From JAYKJB01 sp035284745 [NCBI: Candidatus Sericytochromatia bacterium] (GTDB lineage: Bacteria; Cyanobacteriota; Sericytochromatia; S15B-MN24): a stretch of DNA of 64,000 bases. The translations under genes and the position numbers were made by a program. Numbering within the stretch: the stretch's first letter is position 1; every line of letters starts with the position of its first letter. Location of the stretch: the NCBI GenBank assembly GCA_035284745.1, contig JAYKIL010000012.1, forward strand, positions 1 to 64,000, written 5' to 3'. Below are positions 24,932 through 34,518 of this stretch, one piece after another. Under the pieces are notes generated by a model. It worked only from the letters and a program-made list of their open reading frames with translations. It was not told where the DNA came from and made no database searches.

Positions 24932-26506
24932 GTGATGCTCCCCGAATCTGAACGGGCAGCAGACGGATGGACGGGCCCCCCCGATGTCGAACGACCTGCC
25001 GCGCTCTATATTTCCGTAGCCGTCATTGCCACGTGCGGAATCGTCTACGAACTCATCATTGGAGCCACCTCCAGCTACTTACTGGGGGACAGCGTCTGGC
25101 AATTTTCCGTGACCATCGGACTCTTTCTGAGCGCCCTGGGTCTCGGTTCCTGGCTGTCTCAATGGCTTGAAAAAGGTCTCTTTTCGGCCTTTGTCATCAC
25201 CGAGATGGTGATCGCGCTCATTGGGGGGTTTTCCGCGCTGTTGCTGTTCGGCGGATACACGGCCCTGCCGGAAGCGTATCCCGTCCTGCAGTATGGTCTG
25301 ACTTTATTGATAGGCGCTCTGGTGGGTCTTGAGATTCCACTGCTATTGCGGCTGCTGGAGGATCGCCACACGTTGCGCTACAACGCCGCCTACGTGCTGA
25401 GCCTTGATTATATCGGTGGCTTGATTGGCTCGTTGGCCTTTCCTTTGTTGTTATTGCCCTACTTGGGCTTAATTAAAGCGGCGCTGCTCACAGGATTACT
25501 GAACGCCTCCGTCGTGATATTAGGCTTGTGGGTGTACGCACAACGATTCATCTCACGCCGAAAGTTCCTGGCCTGGCTGACTGCTGGTTTGGTCGCGGCC
25601 TTGCTCATCGCATTTGTTAAAGCCCCTCAAGTGGAAGAGGCCCTGGAGCAGGGACTTTACCAGGATCCGATCATTCACAGCGAACAAACCGCCTATCAGC
25701 ACCTCACGGTCACCAGAGAAGGCCAAGATTTACGTCTGTTCATCAACGGAAACCTGCAGTATTCATCGGCAGATGAATACCGGTACCACGAAGCATTGGT
25801 TCACGTTCCTATCTGCCGAACAGGGCTCATCCCACGAAAAGTCCTCGTGCTGGGTGGAGGTGACGGACTGGCGATTCGCGAACTTTTGAAGTATCCAGGG
25901 GTCAAAGAAATTCAATTGGTTGACCTAGACCCTGCCATGACGCGCTTACACCGCACCCATCCCAGCCTCACTCAATTGAATCAGGGAAGCCTCAGTCATC
26001 CTCGCGTTCGCATTGACAACCAAGATGGCTTGAAATATCTCCAACTGTCGCGCGAACGCTACGACTTGATCATCATAGACTTGCCCGATCCCAATCACGA
26101 AAGCCTTGTCAAACTTTACACGCGGGAATTTTATGCGCTGACAGCACAACATTTACGTCCCCGGGGGGCCCTCGTCGTACAGGCCAGTTCTCCTTACTTT
26201 GCGCGGGAGGCATTCTGGTGTATCGCAAAAACGCTCGAAGCGGCCCATCTTCACATCGCACCCTATCACGCCGACGTTCCCACCTTTGGTGACTGGGGCT
26301 TTATTCTGGCAAGCCATCATCGTCTGCCGGAACCTCTCTGGCAATTCCCAGTCAATACGCGCTGGCTCACTCCGTCACTCGCCCCGGGACTTTTTCATTT
26401 CGCCAAGGACGAAGACGAGGGTGCGGTGGTCGATGTCAAAATTAACACCACCTTCAGTCCAGTGCTTTTGAAATATTACCGTCGAGGCTGGGGGGCTGAT
26501 CGATGA
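24932..26506 (+). CDS. membrane-integrated spermidine-synthase-like aminopropyltransferase
   Basis: A 524-residue fusion of a polytopic membrane half (about seven spans, residues 20-220) with a C-terminal spermidine-synthase fold. The catalytic half has VLVLGGGDGLAIRELLKYP (SAM-type nucleotide site), IQLVDLDPAM with the acidic residues after strand 2, and DLIIIDLPDPNHE where true aminopropyltransferases have D-x-x-DP. YSSADEYRYHEALVH upstream is the typical substrate-gating segment. Membrane-type SpeE homologues clustered with DUF4178 are widespread; whether they make polyamines or modify another substrate is open. No SpeD (AdoMet decarboxylase), needed for classical spermidine synthesis, lies in this window. 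GTG 24932 or ATG 24935 may start it. It converges on the next gene with a nine-base gap. Confidence 0.85.
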   Translation: MMLPESERAADGWTGPPDVERPAALYISVAVIATCGIVYELIIGATSSYLLGDSVWQFSVTIGLFLSALGLGSWLSQWLEKGLFSAFVITEMVIALIGGFSALLLFGGYTALPEAYPVLQYGLTLLIGALVGLEIPLLLRLLEDRHTLRYNAAYVLSLDYIGGLIGSLAFPLLLLPYLGLIKAALLTGLLNASVVILGLWVYAQRFISRRKFLAWLTAGLVAALLIAFVKAPQVEEALEQGLYQDPIIHSEQTAYQHLTVTREGQDLRLFINGNLQYSSADEYRYHEALVHVPICRTGLIPRKVLVLGGGDGLAIRELLKYPGVKEIQLVDLDPAMTRLHRTHPSLTQLNQGSLSHPRVRIDNQDGLKYLQLSRERYDLIIIDLPDPNHESLVKLYTREFYALTAQHLRPRGALVVQASSPYFAREAFWCIAKTLEAAHLHIAPYHADVPTFGDWGFILASHHRLPEPLWQFPVNTRWLTPSLAPGLFHFAKDEDEGAVVDVKINTTFSPVLLKYYRRGWGADR

Positions 26507-26515
26507 AAGAGCCCC

Positions 26516-29500
26516 TCAAGGGACGTACTGAAAACTGATCGACAGGTCGGATTCCACCTCTACCACGTGGCCCTTGCCCGCATGCTGCACCACGACCTGA
26601 CCTGTGGGTAACTTCCAGGCGGTGATGGGCGTGAGCAATTGGAGTCCAAAACGTCCCACCCGCGGGTAATATGCGGGCTGGCCGCCGTATTGCCAGCAAA
26701 TTTCGCCCTGTGGCGTCACCTCAAGGACCCGGTGGTTCTGGGTGTCCGCAATCAAGGTGTTACCTCCCGGCAAACGTGTCGCGTGTTCCGGGTGGAACAG
26801 ACATTGAGCATCCACATCTCCGCGTCCCAACTGACCGTGCGACCACACCACACGCCCATCCGGAGAGACCTCATAAACCATATGGGCGCCCCAATCCACA
26901 AGCAATAAATTGCCATCCGGAAGTTTCGTCGCATATGTGGGAGCCAGCAACTTTTGAGCGCTGCCTTCATAACGCCAAACCACTTCCCCCAACGGCGTCA
27001 CCTCTATCACGCGGCGGTTGGACTGGTCAGCAATTAACGTATTGCCATTGAGCAGTCGCTCCGCACTGCGCGGGTTGGAAAGTTGCTTTGCACCGGCCCC
27101 CAAGCGACCAAACTCACCAAACTCCCATACGATTTCTCCCGTCGGCGCAATCTCAACCACGCGATGATGTCCGGTATCTGTCACCAACACGTGACCGTTT
27201 TTCAAACGCTTCACATGGTGAGGTCGATCCAATTGCCCTCGCTCGGTGCCCGGCCCCCCCAAGCCTGTGTATTGCCAGACAAGCTCTTTGGTGCGGTCCA
27301 CTTCCCAGACACGATGATTGGCGCGATCCGCCTGCACAAATGTCGCGGGCAAATTGGGGGGTAGCTCGGTCTCAGCCGCCACGTGAGAGGTGGAAGGCCC
27401 CGGTGTGGGAGCCACGTCAAGGGCCGGCTTGGCAAGCGTCGTCTTGATGCTCACGGCGGGTGGAACCAGATGGTATTCCCAAACCACAGCGAGGTCAGGG
27501 TCAACCTCACACAAGCCCTGTCGGCCGGCAACCAGGGTATTCCCATTCGCCAGACGCCGAGCCAAAACAGGGTCTGAAACGCCCTGCCCACGGGAAACCG
27601 AAGCAGCTCTGTAGCTCCAAACCACCGCGCCCAGTGAATCAATCTCAACCACACGATGGTTGCCGCCATCCACGATGAGGGTGTTGCCACTGGGCAAGCG
27701 AACGGCGGACTGGGGTTCCGACAGCTGATTGGCGCCCTGGCCCGCCCCCCCACCGAGGCGATTGGGGGCATTCCCATATTGCCAGGCGACACCTTTTCCA
27801 GGCTCCAACTCCAGCACACGATGATTGCCCTGATCCGTGATCAAATATCGCCCGTTGCCCAAAGCCGCTACATAATTCGGCTTAAAAAGGCCATTCGGCC
27901 CACAGCCCATTTCACCAAACGACCAAGAGACCTGTCCTTCAGCATCTAGCTCAAGCAGGCGGTTGTTGCCCGTGTCAACCACCAACGTTCCGCCACTTTT
28001 CAACCTGATGGCATGCCGGGGCCCCTTTAACTTCGCGTCTTCCCGGCTCTGCCACACCAGGGCCCGTGCTGGATTCACCTCAAGGATGCGATTGGCCCCT
28101 GTGTCCACGATCAACGTGTTGCCGGATGGCAGGCGACTCGCGTGCACAAAACCTGAAAAGCGCCGCGTCAAAGTATCCCCTTCGGGGCTGTAAAGCCAAA
28201 ACGAACGGCCCGTTTTATCTAACTCGGCCACCTGACGCTTCAAAGGATTGATGAGCAAAAAACGCTCTCCTGGCAATTCGCCCCAATCGTCCGGCACGAC
28301 GGTGACAGAAGACGCCGCAGAGCGCGAAGCTGGTTTCTGAGGAACCTCAGGCACACGGGGCAATTCCGCACGCACCGGAGCATTTGCTAGACTCTCCACC
28401 GGGGTCGTCTGAGGCACACGCGATACGATTTCGCGCGGTGCGTCCACGGCCGCCCCCTGTTCGGCGACGGCAAACTGCTCCATCAAGGCGGGATAGCGTT
28501 CATCCATGAAGGCGTCCAGTTCCGCGGCCGTCACAGGCAAAACGCGCACAGGAAGGCTGCCCGCCAAATCCAGTGCGAATTGCCGCGTCCGGGGATCACT
28601 CGGATTGCCCATCGCGACAATCAGGTTTCCATCCACCTCATTCAGAGGAATGACCCCGCGATCGCGAATCAAGCGTTCCGGCAAACGCGCCAACACGCTT
28701 GGGTTGATCGGCACCGTTTGAAGGCTCAGCGCAGCCTCGCCGCCCCCGACCACGTGTTCACGGGCCAGACGCAGGTGTTCTTCTTGTATCAAGCCCATTT
28801 GCATCAAAATATGGCCCACATCCGGGGGAGGCGGACACCAATTGGACGGCGACGGCATTCCGAGCGTCAACGGCATATCTTTCAGAGGATGCGACTTGGT
28901 CACCCGCTGTTTCGCTCGATCAATTTGCAGCAAATAATGCGCATCGCGGGTTTCGAACGAGTAGCACACCAAAAACGCCGAATCTGCATCGTAACCAGGC
29001 ATCAAAGGCAGGCCCGGGCGATCGCCCTCGCCCTTCCCCGGCAGGTTAAGCAAATGTTTCACCCTGAGGTCAGGCAAAGAAATGCTCAGAAGTCCCATTT
29101 CTCGGGGCCCCTTGGCAAAGCACGCCAACAAACTCGAACCATCCGCGCTCAGCAACAAGGCACTGAGGGGGCCCGTCGGAAACAACTGATGTCGAATCTT
29201 CAGCGTGGCGAGATCCAGTATCCCGAGGCGAGGCGTCAAGCCATCGGTCAAATACGCCGTCTTCATATCCGGGCTGACGGCAACCCCCAAGCCTCTCTGA
29301 TGGCCCGGCGGCCGCAAGGAAACGATACCTTTCTGTTCGACCGTATCAATCGAAATGATGTGGAGCGTGCCCCCGCCACGGTTGGTCGCCAACAGCAACT
29401 CGCCACCCGGCGTCGGATACAAATCAAGGGGACCGCTCGCCCCCGGTGGATTCAAAAACGGAGATGGCAGCGCCGTTATCTTGGGGCTGTGTTCACGGCG

Positions 29501-29929
29501 GGGAGGCTCGCCACCATAAAGAAAAGCGCCCTCAGCGGTTGGAATGACGCCCAGTCGAGGCATCTCTCCGGTGGAGAGCCATCGTTTGGGAGAAACCTCA
29601 CCCGGCTCGGGGATCAAGATCAGGCCATCGGAGTAGCGTGCCCATCCAGGAGCAATTTCGAGCCCATCTCCGGAATCCCCGGGGGTCAACGTGATGGTTG
29701 TCCGTGTTTCTCCGGTGCGCGCATCGACGACCAACAAACGCTTTCCATCCGCTGTGGGAACGAAGGCGTCCCGAAATGCCAAAGCTTCCGGCGGCGACTG
29801 GGAAGCCAAGGTCTGCTTGGCCTGCTCCAATTGCTCTGGGGTCACCAAGCCTTGTTCCAGAAGAAATTCCCCGAGCAAGTGGGACGAAAAACTTGAATCG
29901 TCCGTTGCAGTTGAGGGCAGATCCACCAT
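26516..29929 (-). CDS. giant beta-propeller protein with MshEN-like domains
   Basis: The 1137-residue protein combines pieces rarely seen together. Residues about 18-36 (LLGEFLLEQGLVTPEQL) look like the first helix of a T2SSE_N/MshEN domain. A first beta-rich region (about 50-350) has propeller-like blades. A second MshEN-like unit spans about 365-490 (ILMQMGLIQEEHL, ARLPERLIRDRGVIPL, LIVAMGNPSDPRT). A second propeller (about 560-1130) has about eleven repeats of the form NGNTLIADxxNHRVLEVxP, close to NHL repeats. There is no P-loop, so it is not a secretion ATPase, and no signal peptide with the ATG at 29929; a TTG at 30049 would add 40 residues. MshEN domains of secretion ATPases can bind cyclic di-GMP, so a c-di-GMP-responsive scaffold is one speculative role. 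Confidence 0.7.
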   Translation of the reverse strand: MVDLPSTATDDSSFSSHLLGEFLLEQGLVTPEQLEQAKQTLASQSPPEALAFRDAFVPTADGKRLLVVDARTGETRTTITLTPGDSGDGLEIAPGWARYSDGLILIPEPGEVSPKRWLSTGEMPRLGVIPTAEGAFLYGGEPPRREHSPKITALPSPFLNPPGASGPLDLYPTPGGELLLATNRGGGTLHIISIDTVEQKGIVSLRPPGHQRGLGVAVSPDMKTAYLTDGLTPRLGILDLATLKIRHQLFPTGPLSALLLSADGSSLLACFAKGPREMGLLSISLPDLRVKHLLNLPGKGEGDRPGLPLMPGYDADSAFLVCYSFETRDAHYLLQIDRAKQRVTKSHPLKDMPLTLGMPSPSNWCPPPPDVGHILMQMGLIQEEHLRLAREHVVGGGEAALSLQTVPINPSVLARLPERLIRDRGVIPLNEVDGNLIVAMGNPSDPRTRQFALDLAGSLPVRVLPVTAAELDAFMDERYPALMEQFAVAEQGAAVDAPREIVSRVPQTTPVESLANAPVRAELPRVPEVPQKPASRSAASSVTVVPDDWGELPGERFLLINPLKRQVAELDKTGRSFWLYSPEGDTLTRRFSGFVHASRLPSGNTLIVDTGANRILEVNPARALVWQSREDAKLKGPRHAIRLKSGGTLVVDTGNNRLLELDAEGQVSWSFGEMGCGPNGLFKPNYVAALGNGRYLITDQGNHRVLELEPGKGVAWQYGNAPNRLGGGAGQGANQLSEPQSAVRLPSGNTLIVDGGNHRVVEIDSLGAVVWSYRAASVSRGQGVSDPVLARRLANGNTLVAGRQGLCEVDPDLAVVWEYHLVPPAVSIKTTLAKPALDVAPTPGPSTSHVAAETELPPNLPATFVQADRANHRVWEVDRTKELVWQYTGLGGPGTERGQLDRPHHVKRLKNGHVLVTDTGHHRVVEIAPTGEIVWEFGEFGRLGAGAKQLSNPRSAERLLNGNTLIADQSNRRVIEVTPLGEVVWRYEGSAQKLLAPTYATKLPDGNLLLVDWGAHMVYEVSPDGRVVWSHGQLGRGDVDAQCLFHPEHATRLPGGNTLIADTQNHRVLEVTPQGEICWQYGGQPAYYPRVGRFGLQLLTPITAWKLPTGQVVVQHAGKGHVVEVESDLSISFQYVP

Positions 29930-30123
29930 GGATTTACAGGGCTCCGAAGATAGGGGCTTTTCAGCCTGTGCGCCTCGCACAGACTCGTCGGCACACTGAG
30001 CATTATACCGCTTCCGCAACCCGTGCGCCGAGGTTCGGAGCGGGAACAAGTTTAATCACGTCAGAGGCTGGGAAAGTCACTAAGTGCGCCACCCCGTGCC
30101 CCTATTTTGGGAGGAGATTCTGC

Positions 30124-30477
30124 TTGAAACCCCTCACCCTCTTTACGAAAACCGGTTGTAGCACCTGTTTAAAGGCGCGGCAGCTCCTGAATGACTGGCA
30201 AGTCCCCTACACTGAACGTGATATTTTCAAGCATCCGCTGGAACCGGGAGAACTTGCAGACCTCGTGAAGCGAGTATCACTCCACGAACTTTTTTCTTGG
30301 CGCTCACCCACCGCACGACAACAAGGGTTCACCCCGACGACTTCATCCCCTGAAACACTGGTCCTGAAGATGTTAGAAGAGCCTCGGTTGATTCGTCGTC
30401 CGTTGCTGTTGGCGGGTGAAACACTGATTGTGGGCTGTCTTCCGGAGCAAATGCGCGAGGCCATTCATGCGCCCTAG
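30124..30477 (+). CDS. ArsC/Spx/glutaredoxin-like thiol protein
   Basis: A 117-residue thioredoxin-fold protein. It opens LTLFTKTGCSTCLKARQLL, with a CxxC near residues 11-14, and has IRRPLLL near residue 97, matching the conserved basic-proline motif of ArsC/Spx proteins. A TTG start at 30124 has GGGAGGAG about eight bases upstream. It could be an arsenate-reductase-like or general thiol reductase; no ars genes are near. It overlaps the next gene's start. Confidence 0.75.
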   Translation: MKPLTLFTKTGCSTCLKARQLLNDWQVPYTERDIFKHPLEPGELADLVKRVSLHELFSWRSPTARQQGFTPTTSSPETLVLKMLEEPRLIRRPLLLAGETLIVGCLPEQMREAIHAP

Positions 30478-32080
30478 CCTCGCGGGTCGCCTGGCGGTTT
30501 GCATCGCCCCTTTCACCCTGATCGCTTGCGATGGCGAGAACACCAAAGCACCGGCACCAGAAACCGCTGTTGTTCGCTCATCGCAAGAACCCGACAGCCT
30601 GAATCCTTTTTTGACGGGCATGTCCGTGGCCACAGATGCCAGTCAACCCATCTATTCGGGACTTCTGGCAGTCAACGAGAAAATGCGCTTCATACCCGAT
30701 TTAGCGCTCAACGTGCCCACCGCCGAGAACGGAGGTGTCCAACGGCACAAAAAGGGCATGGTCGTGACCTATCGGCTTCGCCCTGATGTTAAATGGCACG
30801 ATGGTGTGCCATTCACCAGCCGCGATGTGGCTTTCACGGCCCGTATACTGCAAGATCCAAGAGTGCAGGTCGTCGAGCGGGAAGGTTACGATCTCATTGA
30901 GCGGGTTGAAACCCCTTCTGCCCATCTGGTGCGAATTTACTTCAAAGAAATTTATGCACCTTACCTGAAACTTTTCCGGGCCGTGTTGCCGTACCATCGA
31001 TTGAAGGACGCGCCCGATATTAATCGCGCCCCATTCAACCGTCATCCCATCGGGACAGGCCCTTACCTCCTGGTGGATTGGCGCGCCGGGGAGCGCCTCA
31101 TTTACCGGGCAAACCCTCATTACTTCCGCGGTAAACCTGCGATCAAGAATTTAGAATTTCGTATCGTGCCCGATGACAACAGCGCATTCGTGCAGCTTAA
31201 AAACGGGGCCATCGATGTGTATCAAAATGTTAATTTGGGGCAGTTTCGGTCCTTAAGGCAATTAAAAAATGTGAAGGTTCATCAAACGCCTGCGCTTTTG
31301 TGGGAACACCTCAGCTTCAACCTCGAGAAAACCTTTTTTCAAGACGTCAGAGTTCGAAAAGCAATCGCGCACGCGATCGATAAAAATATGCTGTCCCAAA
31401 AAGTCTATGAAGGTTTGTGGAAACCGGCGTGGTGCGATCAGAACCCGCTCTCGTGGGCCTATGCCCCGTCTCTCGAAAACAAAACCCCTTACGATCCACA
31501 GGAGGCGCAACGCCTGCTTGACGAGGCTGGCTGGAAACGAGGACCGGACGGAATCCGCCTGAAAAATGGCGAACGCTTTAGCGTATCCTTCGCGACCACT
31601 GCAGGACGGAAAACACGGGAAACCAGTCAGCTTCTCATCCGACATTTTTTGCGAGCGGTGGGTATCGAAGTGGTCATTGACAACCATCCCGGCGTCACGT
31701 TGTTCGCAGCCTGGCCCCAGGGTCTGCTGAAAGGCGGCAAGTTCGATATGGCGATGTGGGCCTGGGACACCGGTCCAGACCCTGATAACCTCAACACGTG
31801 GCACTCTCAGCGTATCCCGCCAAAAGGTGGAAACCAAACGCGCTACAAAAACCCAGAAGTTGACCACTTATTGGAATCAGCGACTCGGACATTTGAGCAG
31901 GCAGAACGCCAAAAAATTTACCGCAGGGTCTCAACCATCCTGGCGGACGACCTGCCGAACATCCCCCTCCTGTATTGGACCGTACTCGATCTCGTGCAGG
32001 ATCGACTGGAAGGTTTTAGACCCAATCCCACCAATGCAGGCAACCTTTGGAACGTTTACGAGTGGCGTCTGAAAAAGTGA
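30467..32080 (+). CDS. peptide-type ABC transporter substrate-binding lipoprotein (SBP_bac_5)
   Basis: A 537-residue extracytoplasmic solute-binding protein of the DppA/OppA family. The signal ends in a lipobox LIAC. Family features include VVRSSQEPDSLNPFLTG, YRLRPDVKWHDGVPFTSRDV, GTGPYLLVDW, FNLEKTFFQDVRVRKAIAHA and the closing WDTGPDPDNLNTWHS. The family carries peptides, nickel or oligosaccharides; the ligand here is unknown. No permease or ATPase genes are adjacent, so it is an orphan. ATG 30467 overlaps the ArsC-like gene by 11 bases. It converges on a small lipoprotein gene. Confidence 0.9.
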   Translation: MRPSLAGRLAVCIAPFTLIACDGENTKAPAPETAVVRSSQEPDSLNPFLTGMSVATDASQPIYSGLLAVNEKMRFIPDLALNVPTAENGGVQRHKKGMVVTYRLRPDVKWHDGVPFTSRDVAFTARILQDPRVQVVEREGYDLIERVETPSAHLVRIYFKEIYAPYLKLFRAVLPYHRLKDAPDINRAPFNRHPIGTGPYLLVDWRAGERLIYRANPHYFRGKPAIKNLEFRIVPDDNSAFVQLKNGAIDVYQNVNLGQFRSLRQLKNVKVHQTPALLWEHLSFNLEKTFFQDVRVRKAIAHAIDKNMLSQKVYEGLWKPAWCDQNPLSWAYAPSLENKTPYDPQEAQRLLDEAGWKRGPDGIRLKNGERFSVSFATTAGRKTRETSQLLIRHFLRAVGIEVVIDNHPGVTLFAAWPQGLLKGGKFDMAMWAWDTGPDPDNLNTWHSQRIPPKGGNQTRYKNPEVDHLLESATRTFEQAERQKIYRRVSTILADDLPNIPLLYWTVLDLVQDRLEGFRPNPTNAGNLWNVYEWRLKK

Positions 32081-32092
32081 GCACCAGAGGCC

Positions 32093-32560
32093 TCATTGAA
32101 CCAAAATATTGGTCGTCAGGCGATTCGACGCACGGCCCGTGCCATCAATCACCCAAAACTCCACATCGAAGCGCCCTGCCTCATTCTGTTTGGGCAACGG
32201 GCCGGCTTCCCCGAGCAAAACCCGTCCATTCTGGACCACCGGCAGAGGATAAAAAAATGAATATTCCTCACTGCCGAGCCGTGTGCTCAAGCCATAACCC
32301 TTCAAGATTCCACTTCCAGGTTCCACCACGCGAAAATGGATTTCAAAGGTTTCCCCGGCCGTAAAGACCAATGAAGGCATATGCAAATCTGCAATGGTAA
32401 ACCCGGTGGAAAGCACGCGAGCAGTGGAAGCCGTTCCGAGCTGAGCGGCATCTCCTGCGTCACAAGCCGACACAAAGGCCAGCAAGATGAGGCCCATAAA
32501 CCAGGTGATTGAACGTTGCAGCGATGGGCGTTTCGCATTGACGCGACGACAGTATGGCAT
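32093..32560 (-). CDS. small lipoprotein, beta-sandwich, unknown
   Basis: A 155-residue lipoprotein. The ATG at 32560 has GGAGG nine bases upstream, and the signal ends in a lipobox FVSAC. A longer open frame upstream has no such site. The mature part reads like an Ig-like or immunoglobulin-type sandwich (FTAGETFEIHFRVVEPGSGI, FDVEFWVIDGTGRAS). No family recognised. It is divergent from the nitroreductase-like gene, with a 72-base gap that must hold both promoters. Confidence 0.6.
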   Translation of the reverse strand: MPYCRRVNAKRPSLQRSITWFMGLILLAFVSACDAGDAAQLGTASTARVLSTGFTIADLHMPSLVFTAGETFEIHFRVVEPGSGILKGYGLSTRLGSEEYSFFYPLPVVQNGRVLLGEAGPLPKQNEAGRFDVEFWVIDGTGRASNRLTTNILVQ

Positions 32561-32632
32561 CCCACCAACCCTCCGTTTCTTTGTCTGCCCCAGAAAAACC
32601 TTCAGATAACCCATAGAGAAATAATCCCGTTT

Positions 32633-34450
32633 ATGACTCACCCACAAGAAAAAATCCTGGCCTTCGAGGCGCAAAGGCGAAGCCAAAGCCTCACGGGACA
32701 AATGCTGGGCATCGACCTGCCAGCACGAGACGCGCTGCTCGGATCGATTGTTGCCGATTTTGAACCGCAATTGGCGAAAGCCCGAACGGATGCAGCGACA
32801 AGCGGCCAACCCGTACCCATTGAAGGCGCCGCCCTCTCCCTCACAGACGCTGATGACATCTGGTGGGTGCAGCCTGATGGTCAGGTCGAACGAGAATACC
32901 GGAAATTCCCAGGCTATGAAGCCTGTTTCGCGCAGGCAGCCGGCCCCCCACCACCTGGGCAAAAGCGCCCCGTGTCCGATGAAAAGGTCCTTCAGGCATG
33001 TTATTCAGCATTCTGGGCCCCGTCCGCAACCAATTGGCAGCCTACCCGAATTTTAGAATGCAGTCACTCCGAGAAAAAGGCGGTGAGTGATGTACTCGGG
33101 TTGGAAACAGACCTCTTCCACCTTCCTTGGTTGCTCACCCTGCGCCGCGATCGGTATGAAAGTTTGCTGGGCGATGTTCTAGAACCTTTTGGACTTCACG
33201 TCACCGCGCGCGAAGAGTCGATTGACGCGGGAATTTTTGCTCACACGCTGCGCTTGGCTCTCCTCTCAGAAGGGCTCACGCTGGAGGAAACCCCTTTTCA
33301 AGCTGAGACACGACGACACCTCACGCATGCCGTGATTCAGATGGTCACGCGGAGGCGAGATGGATGTCCGAAGGGCACGCCGGAAAGAACTGCGGCCGAA
33401 GAACTGCTCGAGGATCTCCACGCCGCCCGCTATATTCCCGATAGCCTGTTCATTATTGGATGGCCCGAAAAAGAAAGTCCAAAATGGGGGCGCTTACAGG
33501 CCTTGATCAGCGCGCACTCCACCCAACGCGTGGCTTCTCCCACCCGCAAAATCGACCCCGCCGTCCTCGACAAGATATGGCAAGTCGCCTACGAAAGCGT
33601 GCCCGAAGACGAACGAGACCGCATTGAATGGGCGAATTTCTCGAGCCATTCGAAAGTGCCGGCGCAAATGGGTCAAGCGATGCATGAAGCGCTATACGGC
33701 GGCAGTTGCCGTCCGGGCCTCCTCGAAGCGATGACACTTCGAAATTTCTTGCTGCACCTGCAACAGCGCGCACCGGGTTCGTGGAGCAAGCGACTTCCTG
33801 CGCATTGGCACACGCTGACAGAGAAGGAACTCCGCACGGTGTGCAAGCAATTACCCGTGATGACGACGTGGCTCGGGCGGCATCTTTTGCTGCGCCTTGG
33901 GCGCGATGGCAGATACCGAGCACTCGATGAGTGGGTGGTGGATGAAAAAGAACGCCCCTTGTCGCTGCCGGCCTTGGTTCGCTTGCTGAAGGGACTGGCG
34001 GGGACATTCGGCCAACACTTTCTAAGATTCCACGATACCCACCCCCAAAACAGCGTCATCCTGGCGCAGACTCGTATCACAGACTCCCACCTCACCTGGC
34101 GCACGGTGGGACGGGTCGCTGCCGCACTCACGTGGCTGGCACGCGCGGAGGGCCTGAGTTCCATCGTCAAGACCGGGCCCATAGACCTTGCCGGAAGTGC
34201 CATTGCCACGATTCTCGCCACCAACCCCGATCACTCGCCTTCCCTGGCGGCCCTTGGTCACCGCCTCGAAAACGGGGATTCAGTGCCAGCCCTGACCTTT
34301 CAATTGGGGTATCCCCTGGGGGGAAGTGAATGGGTGAATTCTGGCTCGGGTGAACCCCATACCGGTCTGGAGGAGCGTCGCCGAGACAGGCGCCCGCCCC
34401 GCGCGCCATTCTCTTTGCATTATTGGGCCGCTGGTCTCGTGCGGGAATGA
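32633..34450 (+). CDS. tandem nitroreductase-fold (FMN) protein
   Basis: A 605-residue protein that appears to hold two nitroreductase-like units. The first has SAFWAPSATNWQPTRILE near residues 125-141, matching the conserved substrate/FMN loop of nitroreductases (APSATNWQP). A second unit seems to cover about 310-600, ending with GRVAAALTWLARAEGLSSI and LTFQLGYPLG, which is typical of the last helix and strand of the fold. Double-domain nitroreductase proteins include SagB/ThcOx-type oxidases of peptide modification, but no azoline-synthesis partner is nearby. ATG 32633 is used because it follows an open region with normal sequence; the frame is open further upstream from 32516. Function is uncertain. 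Confidence 0.55.
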   Translation: MTHPQEKILAFEAQRRSQSLTGQMLGIDLPARDALLGSIVADFEPQLAKARTDAATSGQPVPIEGAALSLTDADDIWWVQPDGQVEREYRKFPGYEACFAQAAGPPPPGQKRPVSDEKVLQACYSAFWAPSATNWQPTRILECSHSEKKAVSDVLGLETDLFHLPWLLTLRRDRYESLLGDVLEPFGLHVTAREESIDAGIFAHTLRLALLSEGLTLEETPFQAETRRHLTHAVIQMVTRRRDGCPKGTPERTAAEELLEDLHAARYIPDSLFIIGWPEKESPKWGRLQALISAHSTQRVASPTRKIDPAVLDKIWQVAYESVPEDERDRIEWANFSSHSKVPAQMGQAMHEALYGGSCRPGLLEAMTLRNFLLHLQQRAPGSWSKRLPAHWHTLTEKELRTVCKQLPVMTTWLGRHLLLRLGRDGRYRALDEWVVDEKERPLSLPALVRLLKGLAGTFGQHFLRFHDTHPQNSVILAQTRITDSHLTWRTVGRVAAALTWLARAEGLSSIVKTGPIDLAGSAIATILATNPDHSPSLAALGHRLENGDSVPALTFQLGYPLGGSEWVNSGSGEPHTGLEERRRDRRPPRAPFSLHYWAAGLVRE

Positions 34451-34518
34451 AACCCGGTTCCTGGTCTTGGTAATCCCCCGCACGGCAGGCTCACCCAACG
34501 GCGTGTAGGCTCTCTCTT

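Noticed and set aside
28580-29896. 438-codon open frame on the plus strand opposite the propeller gene
   Set aside because: It is the complement shadow of a repeat-rich, GC-rich gene; the protein has no family look, is extremely Arg/Gln-rich and has no ribosome-binding site.
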